41,890 nt of DNA from Nitrospirota bacterium (lineage in GTDB: Bacteria; Nitrospirota; Thermodesulfovibrionia; Thermodesulfovibrionales; SM23-35): contig JACUUX010000022.1 in the NCBI GenBank assembly GCA_014859105.1, forward strand, positions 1 to 41,890. Reading direction: 5' to 3'. Every line of letters begins with the position of its first letter. Positions within the stretch are counted from its first letter, which is position 1. Positions 37,445 to 41,890 of the stretch are shown here, piece by piece. The notes under the pieces are model-generated. The model made no database searches. It was not told the DNA's origin and saw only the letters and a list, made by a program, of their open reading frames with translations. The position numbers were made by a program, and so were the translations under genes.

Positions 37445-38068
37445 ATGCAGGGAGTCAAAACGATGCCTTATAGTGAAAAGTATGCGATTGTACTGGATAA
37501 AATTAAGCCTAACGATGTTCTCATCTCGCCTTTCATACAGAAGCATTTGGGCGAACAAGCATTAGTTGAACTCCAAAACATTTGGAAAGAAGGAGTTAAG
37601 CCAATTCCTGAAGACGCTTCAGATGAGGAGAAATACGAGATAGCTTACGGTAATCTTATGTGGCGGGGAAAGAGTAATTTGAAATTTATTCGTATGCACT
37701 TGGGTGAAGATGGTATTGAACAATACAAACTTGCACAGGTTGAAGAATTAAAGCGAAAAAACGCTAGTCCATCTCTGATAATGTTGGGATTACTGAGAGC
37801 GGTATCCCCAGGTTTCGCATTCATTATGACAGCCAAGAAGATGGCATATAATCTTCAGTGGATAAATCCATCCTCTTTGGTCGAGTTAACACGAAATAAA
37901 GCGGTGTTTAACATACCACGCTGTAAGGTAATAGGTTTTCCAGATATGGAGGAATCATGTATTGTAGATTGCCAGGGTGCTTATCCTATGTGGGTTGCTG
38001 AACAGTTTAAGGTTGGATTAAAATTTGAGCGTCAAGGGGATAGCTGTAACGCTATATTAACATTATAG
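37445..38068 (+). CDS. protein resembling L-2-amino-thiazoline-4-carboxylic acid hydrolase family
   Basis: From the ATG at 37445, which has GGAGG 6 bases upstream, the protein is 207 residues; an ATG at 37463 with GGGAG is also possible. I do not recognise it with certainty. The C-terminal part, CIVDCQGAYPMWVAEQFKVGLKFERQGDSCNAILTL, resembles the Cys- and Gly-containing end of the ATC-hydrolase family. A hydrophobic stretch (SPSLIMLGLLRAVSPGFAFIMTA) lies mid-protein but is too polar to be a firm membrane helix. It lies after ispG and the radical SAM remnant, and no partner suggests its job. Confidence 0.45.
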   Translation: MQGVKTMPYSEKYAIVLDKIKPNDVLISPFIQKHLGEQALVELQNIWKEGVKPIPEDASDEEKYEIAYGNLMWRGKSNLKFIRMHLGEDGIEQYKLAQVEELKRKNASPSLIMLGLLRAVSPGFAFIMTAKKMAYNLQWINPSSLVELTRNKAVFNIPRCKVIGFPDMEESCIVDCQGAYPMWVAEQFKVGLKFERQGDSCNAILTL

Positions 38069-38299
38069 TCATCTATCTGTCTGTCCGGTATATACATCCG
38101 AGAGAGACGCAATAGTTCGACTGCAACTCATCATTTCTCCGCATGTTGGGCTATACTGTTTCGTGGATATACTCCTCGCTCGACGAACACCATTTGCGCT
38201 GCTGACTTGATGAAGGACTGTTGCTCTACCTTAAAGCTTTTTCAGTGTAGATTAAGGGTTGGAATATGCAATGCCAGGGAATATTTTCTTATATTAAAA
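38069..38299. other. intergenic stretch without a visible gene
   Basis: I see no open frame with codon use like the neighbours and no recognised RNA gene here. It ends in the terminator at 38300, so it may be the 3' part of the ispG-region transcript or hold a small RNA. Confidence 0.4.
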
Positions 38300-38333
38300 C
38301 CCGCTTACTGAAATGAGTAGGCGGGCTTTTTTT
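38300..38333 (+). terminator. intrinsic terminator before the DGR
   Basis: CCCGCTTACT pairs with AGTAGGCGGG (one G-T wobble) around GAAATG, followed by C and seven Ts. It separates the ispG-side transcript from the DGR promoter that begins two bases later. Confidence 0.88.
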
Positions 38334-38334
38334 C

Positions 38335-38363
38335 TTTACATGCTCGGTGGTTTCCGTTATAAT
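38335..38363 (+). promoter_or_regulatory. sigma70-type promoter of the DGR
   Basis: TTTACA at 38335-38340 and a perfect TATAAT at 38358-38363 are separated by 17 bases. Transcription would start near 38370 and run through a leader of about 300 bases into avd, the first target, the RT and the second target. Confidence 0.8.
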
Positions 38364-38397
38364 AGCAAAAAGCTACTGATTCTTCGCGGGGGAAGAA

Positions 38398-38556
38398 GTG
38401 GGGGAAAATACAAAAAAGACATTTCTTTATCGTCTCAATGGTTTTTCTGTTAGCGGGAGTAGAATGTTTGGCATAATGATTGCTCAGTCAGTCAGTCAGT
38501 CAGTCAGTCAGTCAGTTTTTATATTATATAGCAGAAAAAGAAATATCAGACTTTGA
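38398..38556 (+). other. possible leader ORF containing the CAGT tract
   Basis: GTG at 38398, preceded by a purine-rich GGGGGAAGAA, opens a 52-codon frame that passes through the CAGT repeats (AQSVSQSVSQ) and stops at TGA 38554-38556, one base before the terminator-like hairpin. Loss of one CAGT unit would join it to the frame open to TAA at 38660-38662, 8 bases before the avd ATG. The overlapping +2 frame reads KRHFFIVSMVFLLAGVECLA before a stop, like a signal-peptide relic. Translation of any of these is unproven. Confidence 0.3.
38485..38516. repeat. tetranucleotide repeat (CAGT)8
   Basis: Eight perfect tandem copies of CAGT, 32 bases, lie in the DGR leader between promoter and avd. Tetranucleotide tracts of this length change copy number by polymerase slippage in other bacteria and cause phase variation. 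Confidence 0.95.
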
Positions 38557-38557
38557 A

Positions 38558-38593
38558 GGCATGGCGTTTAATGTAAAGCGCTATGCCTTTTTT
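38558..38593 (+). terminator. terminator-like hairpin in the DGR leader (possible attenuator)
   Basis: GGCATGGCG at 38558-38566 pairs with CGCTATGCC at 38579-38587 (one G-T wobble), followed directly by six Ts. It sits after the promoter and before avd, so transcripts may end here unless the hairpin is prevented from forming. Confidence 0.65.
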
Positions 38594-38617
38594 GTTCCTG
38601 CTCATAACGCCTCACAA

Positions 38618-38641
38618 CCCCCTCTTAATCTTAAGAGGGGG
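38618..38641. repeat. perfect 11-bp palindrome before avd
   Basis: CCCCCTCTTAA, TC, TTAAGAGGGGG. It is related in composition to the palindromic element inserted in rtcA. In RNA it would make a very stable hairpin about 30 bases before the avd start. Confidence 0.85.
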
Positions 38642-38670
38642 CGAGTGGGGGTTAATGCCTAAGGTTGAGG

Positions 38671-39039
38671 ATGGCGCGATATGAGCATCTGCCAATATAC
38701 AAGAAGGCTATCGATCTTGCCGTTTATATTGAAAATGTGGTCAGAGGCTTCTCGCGGTATCATAAGTACACGATCGGTGCCGACCTGCGGAACCTCTCCC
38801 GTGAGGCCATCAGGCTCATCATATCGGCAAATTCAAGGGAAGAAAAACTTAATACGCTGAGGTCTCTGAGAGATACAATCGAACAATTGAAGGTGACGAT
38901 CAGAATATGCAAGGAGGTGAAGGCATTCAGGAGCTTCAATTCCTTCCAGCAGGCTGCCGAGTGGGTAGTTGACCTTGGCAGACAGAGCGAGGGGTGGATC
39001 AGAAGCGTAAAACAGAAGAAGAGAGCAACAGTGCAATAG
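38671..39039 (+). CDS. avd: DGR accessory variability determinant (Avd)
   Basis: The 122-residue protein starts MARYEHLPIYKKAIDLAVYIENVVRGF and is all helical, ending in a basic tail. This matches Avd, the four-helix protein that forms a pentamer, binds the DGR reverse transcriptase and template RNA, and is needed for cDNA synthesis. Avd is related to the 23S rRNA intervening-sequence protein family, and such proteins start in the same way, but the neighbouring RT and variable proteins make Avd the right call. ATG at 38671 has AAGG upstream; a TTG at 38665 is possible. It is 19 bases before target 1. Confidence 0.88.
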   Translation: MARYEHLPIYKKAIDLAVYIENVVRGFSRYHKYTIGADLRNLSREAIRLIISANSREEKLNTLRSLRDTIEQLKVTIRICKEVKAFRSFNSFQQAAEWVVDLGRQSEGWIRSVKQKKRATVQ

Positions 39040-39058
39040 TCAATGTAGGAGGTCATAT

Positions 39059-39784
39059 ATGAGAACAACAATGGCATCATCGAGAAAATGTGAGTCTATC
39101 TTGTATGTCATGCCGAACTTGATCCGGCATCCGTTGTTTTTTTGGTTTGCCCGATCAGCAGGTCGGCCAATAATGAATTGTATAAATGTAAGCTCACTAT
39201 GGAGCTTTTGCATTGCTGTGGCGTTGCTGTGCTTTTGTCTTGTTGCCCCCTCCGATGCCTTCAAGCTCCCCGACACCGGCCAGACGAAGTGCTATCAGGG
39301 CGTATATCCGTATGCCGAAATCCCCTGCGAGGGGACAGGGCAGGATGGGGAGTACAACATCAATCCTCTTTCCTATACTGACAACGGCAACGGCACGGTA
39401 ACTGACAACAACACCGGCCTTATGTGGCAGGAGCAGGATAATGGCAACACTTACAACTGGTACAAGGCTTCCGGTACTTATGACGCTACATATAACCCGT
39501 CGTCAGAAAGCGTCTGCGGCTCTCTTACGCTCGGCGGCTTTTCAGACTGGCGCTTGCCGACAAAAAAGGAACTCATTACAATTGTTGACTACGGTATTCC
39601 GTATCCGGGTCCAACAATCAAAACGACTTACTTCCCGAATACAAAATCGTCCAACTATTGGTCGTCTACCACGTACGCCTACTATCCGGACTACGCGTGG
39701 GGCGTGGGCTTCTACAATGGCAGCGTCTACTACGGCTATAAGGACTACTACCTCTATGTGCGGTGCGTGCGGGGCGGACAGTGA
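39059..39784 (+). CDS. DGR target protein 1 (DUF1566/Lcl domain variable protein)
   Basis: The 241-residue protein has a hydrophobic segment around residues 46-66 (LWSFCIAVALLCFCLV) that should act as a signal peptide after an unusually long N-terminal extension. The DUF1566 domain follows: YTDNGNGTVTDNNTGLMWQ, FSDWRLPTKKELITI and YWSSTTYA. Its last 43 codons are the variable region. DUF1566 proteins of this type are known DGR targets with a C-type-lectin-like ligand fold, displayed outside the cytoplasm. ATG at 39059 has a perfect AGGAGG. The extension includes NLIRHP, encoded by a dispersed DNA repeat. The stop overlaps the RT start (GTGA). Confidence 0.9.
   Translation: MRTTMASSRKCESILYVMPNLIRHPLFFWFARSAGRPIMNCINVSSLWSFCIAVALLCFCLVAPSDAFKLPDTGQTKCYQGVYPYAEIPCEGTGQDGEYNINPLSYTDNGNGTVTDNNTGLMWQEQDNGNTYNWYKASGTYDATYNPSSESVCGSLTLGGFSDWRLPTKKELITIVDYGIPYPGPTIKTTYFPNTKSSNYWSSTTYAYYPDYAWGVGFYNGSVYYGYKDYYLYVRCVRGGQ
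39106..39135. repeat. half copy of the GTCATTCC-family repeat in target 1
   Basis: GTCATGCCGAACTTGATCCGGCATCC resembles the left half of the element at 9087 and forms a small hairpin (GCCG/CGGC). It is in frame inside the N-terminal extension of target 1, giving VMPNLIRHP. Confidence 0.65.
39653..39781 (+). other. variable region VR1 of the DGR
   Basis: These 43 codons at the end of target 1 align with VR2 (41571-41702). Over the first 25 codons the two differ at 12 bases, all at codon positions 1 or 2 of codons ending in C or T, and none at position 3. The last 27 bases (from TATGTGCGG to GGACAG) are identical and GC-rich, as expected for the initiation-of-mutagenic-homing site. Variable codons fit an AAC/AAT template changed at adenines. 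Confidence 0.9.
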
Positions 39785-39927
39785 TAGATTTCTTTGACAA
39801 CTTGATGATTTTTCTGGTAAACAGACAGAGCGGGAAAAGGTCGAAGAGCCGTCCTTCGAACAGGCCGGAATTGTTGATGCACCATGCATTGGCGAGTGAG
39901 CCTATGATCACTGTGCGCCCCGCACGC
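39765..39927. repeat. 21-nt inverted repeat spanning the RT start
   Basis: The sequence at 39765-39785 (GCGTGCGGGGCGGACAGTGAT) matches the reverse complement of 39907-39927 at 20 of 21 positions. The 5' arm holds the end of VR1, the GGGGCGG that could serve as Shine-Dalgarno, and the GTG start of the RT. The 3' arm encodes ITVRPAR within the RT. Confidence 0.85.
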
Positions 39928-41265
39928 CCTGTCTGCTTTGTAGCCAAACAGCCGAAACCGAGGGAGATATTTGCAGCCGATTTCAGGGACAGGGTGGTGC
40001 ATCATCTCCTTGTCCCGCATATTGAAAAGATATTCGAGCCCCAATTCATCCATGACTCCTATGCCTGCAGAAAGGACAAGGGTACCCATGCTGCTGTGAA
40101 ACGACTGAAGTATTTCATGAACCGCGTTACGAAGGGCGGCCATGTGGCTGCATGGTTCATGCAGCTTGATATCAGAAGTTTCTTTATGAGCATAGACAGG
40201 GAGATCCTTCTTGACATCCTTTTTCGACATTTACGTGATGACAGGCTGACTGCCCTTGCAAAAAAGGTCGTATTGCAGGACTGCACAAAAAACTTTGTAT
40301 ACAAGGGCGATCGCCGCCTCCTTCAGGGGATACCTCAGCATAAGTCTCTTTTTCATATTCCCGCAGGCAAGGGGCTGCCTATCGGAAATCTCACATCCCA
40401 GTTCTTCGGCAATGTCTATCTCAATGAGATGGACCAGTTTGTGAAGCATACGTTGAAGGTGCGGTATTACCTCCGGTATGTGGATGACTTTATCCTCCTT
40501 GATCCGGACAGGCAGCGGCTTATCGAACTAAAGGAGAAGATAGGCGAATTCCTGGATAAGCGGCTGGCCCTTTCGCTGAAAGAGGAGGCGACGCTCAGAC
40601 GAGTCTCTGAGGGCGCGGATTTTCTCGGCTACATCGTGAGGCCGGATTATGTCCTTGTGCGCAACAGGGTGGTCGGAAACCTCGGGGCAAGGCTCAGGAG
40701 CTTTCATGAAGAGATGGTCCAATATCCGAAGGTGAAAGAACAGCAATTTATCCGTATCCATCTTCGTGAAGAAAAAGTCCGGAAGCTCAGACAGACGCTT
40801 GCATCATACCTGGGACATTTCAAGCACGCTAATGCATACAGGCTGATACGCAGCCAGTTTGAGAAATACCGGTATCTGAAATATATCTTTGCCGTAGATG
40901 ACAAAGAGCGGCTTCTACCGATGTACGAGCCGCCGTTTGAGCCTGCAACGCTGCGGGGACAGTATACGTGGGTGGCTAAACAATACGGCGACCACTGCAT
41001 CTTTTTTCAGGTTGGAAGCTTCTGTGAGTTTTATGGCGCACAGGCAGAGCGCTACGGCCGGTTCTTTGGGCTTAAACCGCTGGCGGAAACGAGGATGTGC
41101 GCTACTCAGTGCGGGTTTCCGGTGCGGTATCTGAAAGACTTCAAGACAAAGACCTTTAGTGAAGGGATGCCGTATGTAGTTGTTTCTGAACGGGGCTATT
41201 ACCCTTCGGGTTTAAAGAAAAGAGTGATCTCGGAGATATTCAGAATGGAAAGGAGAAGAATATGA
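39781..41265 (+). CDS. DGR reverse transcriptase with C-terminal MutS-like domain
   Basis: This enzyme copies template RNA into adenine-mutated cDNA that replaces the variable regions. Starting at GTG (overlapping the target 1 stop as GTGA) it has 494 residues. Numbered from that GTG: KPREIFAADFRDRVVHH near 60, HDSYACRKDKGTHAA near 92, catalytic Asp in QLDIRSFFMSID near 130, the DGR-type GLPIGNLTSQFFGN at 198-211, and YVDD at 233-236. A thumb and linker follow. Residues about 393-470 resemble MutS domain I, with Phe-Cys-Glu in QVGSFCEFYG where MutS has its Phe-X-Glu mismatch probe. An ATG at 39877 is an alternative start that would still keep the RT core. Confidence 0.93.
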   Translation: MIDFFDNLMIFLVNRQSGKRSKSRPSNRPELLMHHALASEPMITVRPARPVCFVAKQPKPREIFAADFRDRVVHHLLVPHIEKIFEPQFIHDSYACRKDKGTHAAVKRLKYFMNRVTKGGHVAAWFMQLDIRSFFMSIDREILLDILFRHLRDDRLTALAKKVVLQDCTKNFVYKGDRRLLQGIPQHKSLFHIPAGKGLPIGNLTSQFFGNVYLNEMDQFVKHTLKVRYYLRYVDDFILLDPDRQRLIELKEKIGEFLDKRLALSLKEEATLRRVSEGADFLGYIVRPDYVLVRNRVVGNLGARLRSFHEEMVQYPKVKEQQFIRIHLREEKVRKLRQTLASYLGHFKHANAYRLIRSQFEKYRYLKYIFAVDDKERLLPMYEPPFEPATLRGQYTWVAKQYGDHCIFFQVGSFCEFYGAQAERYGRFFGLKPLAETRMCATQCGFPVRYLKDFKTKTFSEGMPYVVVSERGYYPSGLKKRVISEIFRMERRRI

Positions 41266-41843
41266 AGAGGAGGTTTATCTTATTGTTTGTGATGTCGGCA
41301 GCATTATTGTGCTCAACGGTGACAATGGCTGCGCCGTTTACGGACAATAAAAATGGAACAGTTACGGACAACAGGACCGGCCTTATATGGCAGCAGGGGG
41401 AACCGGGTTGGATGATATGGCCGTCCGCACTGGATTATTGCAATGGGCTTACACTCGGGGGCCACTCAGACTGGCGCCTGCCGAACATCAAGGAGCTCGA
41501 GTCCTTAACGGATGATGAAAGATACCATCCTGCGATAGATACCAATTTCTTTCCGAATGCTTATGCGTCCTACTATTGGTCGTCTACCACGTACGCCAGC
41601 GATCCGGGCTACGCGTGGATCGTGGTCTTCAGCTATGGCTGCGTCTACGGCTACTATAAGTACGACTCCTACTACTATGTGCGGTGCGTGCGGGGCGGAC
41701 AGTCTGGGTTATTTGGGAATTTAGAAGTTTCTCCTTCATCCCATGATTTTGGAGAGGTAGAGGTAGGAACATGTTCGTTAAATCCGCAGGTATTTGCTTT
41801 AGGTAATTTTGGCGATGGCGAAATCAATGTTTCGATGATATAA
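41262..41843 (+). CDS. DGR target protein 2 (DUF1566 domain), probably 3'-truncated
   Basis: The 193-residue protein has a clear signal peptide (MKRRFILLFVMSAALLCSTVTMAA). Its DUF1566 domain (FTDNKNGTVTDNRTGLIWQ, HSDWRLPNIKELESL, YYWSSTTYA) ends in variable region VR2 at residues about 104-147. Unlike target 1, the chain continues with LEVSPSSHDFGEVEVGTCSLNPQVF, the start of an immunoglobulin-like ASPM/choice-of-anchor domain, and stops early at about 40 residues. Such domains are normally about 90-100 residues, so the gene looks cut. The ATG overlaps the RT stop (ATGA) and has GGAG upstream. Confidence 0.87.
   Translation: MKRRFILLFVMSAALLCSTVTMAAPFTDNKNGTVTDNRTGLIWQQGEPGWMIWPSALDYCNGLTLGGHSDWRLPNIKELESLTDDERYHPAIDTNFFPNAYASYYWSSTTYASDPGYAWIVVFSYGCVYGYYKYDSYYYVRCVRGGQSGLFGNLEVSPSSHDFGEVEVGTCSLNPQVFALGNFGDGEINVSMI
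41571..41702 (+). other. variable region VR2 of the DGR
   Basis: These 44 codons align with VR1 but have one extra codon in the Tyr-rich stretch before TATGTGCGG. Changes sit in NNC/NNT codons (AGC, GAT, GGC, ATC, GTC, TGC, TCC). The GC-rich 3' end is identical to VR1. Here the protein continues after the variable region. Confidence 0.88.
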
Positions 41844-41845
41844 GA

Positions 41846-41890
41846 TGGAAAAAGTGGACACCAAAGTCAGATAAAATAAACTAAAGACGG
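41846..41890. mobile_element. possible left end of an insertion sequence
   Basis: After the premature end of target 2 the composition changes to GGAAAAAGTGGACACCAAAG followed by AT-rich DNA. GTGGACACC followed by a short AT-rich leader is seen at the ends of some IS3-type elements. No transposase is within the window, so this rests on pattern and on the truncation of target 2. Confidence 0.3.

Noticed and set aside
38485-38516. The CAGT tandem repeat as a CRISPR array
   Set aside because: The unit is four bases with no spacers; it is a simple sequence repeat.
39786-39906. The segment between the inverted repeat arms as the DGR template
   Set aside because: It has no similarity to the variable regions and is not AAC-rich.
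39754-40230. Antisense ORF of 158 codons opposite the RT start
   Set aside because: It is a shadow of the RT frame. The RT motifs on the plus strand are unambiguous.

Overview
The window is about 41.9 kb of bacterial DNA with moderate G+C. It looks like the chromosome of an anaerobe of the Nitrospirota or Desulfobacterota kind. That placement is an inference from gene content: a 17-haem cytochrome beside a cytochrome b, a GNAT-fused acyl-CoA synthetase, RNase J, a perfect CIRCE element before groESL, and many short palindromic repeats. No rRNA, tRNA or CRISPR array was seen.

Layout. 1-9055: start of a LysR regulator, hemB, a HesB/IscA-like protein, rtcA, class II aldolase, mgtC, ACT-malic enzyme, a nuclease and RNase J. 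9056-9757: repeats and a DUF4160/DUF2442 pair whose first gene carries an amber stop. 9867-13524: uppP-ftsK and hisF. 13608-22510: a signalling island with two copies of a HEAT-protein/HD-GYP gene pair in opposite orientation around a GGDEF gene, then a LuxR-type regulator. One HD-GYP copy is broken by a TAG codon. 22572-27466: a PatZ-like acetyltransferase/acyl-CoA synthetase beside acs. 27572-31116: a nucleotidyltransferase pair and the cytochrome operon. 31280-37347: rhomboid, a zinc-ribbon pseudo-receiver, groES-groEL under CIRCE, then mltG-ispG, followed by a 20-codon radical SAM remnant and an unknown protein.

38335-41843 is the most interesting region: a diversity-generating retroelement (DGR). 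It has its own sigma70-like promoter, a leader with eight CAGT repeats and a terminator-like hairpin, avd, a first DUF1566 target protein, a reverse transcriptase, and a second DUF1566 target. The genes are tightly packed or overlapping. The two variable regions differ only at first and second positions of NNC/NNT codons and share an identical GC-rich 3' end, as expected from adenine mutagenesis of an AAC-rich template. I could not find that template repeat in the window. The reverse transcriptase has a C-terminal domain resembling the mismatch-binding domain of MutS, with the Phe-X-Glu motif retained. A 21-nt inverted repeat pairs the end of the first variable region, including the likely RT start codon, with a site 122 bases downstream. 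The second target gene appears cut short at its 3' end, possibly by an insertion sequence starting at the window edge.

Two roughly 110-bp repeats (18401-18512 and 25325-25434) fold into the same three-stem shape with different stem sequences, which suggests selection on structure.
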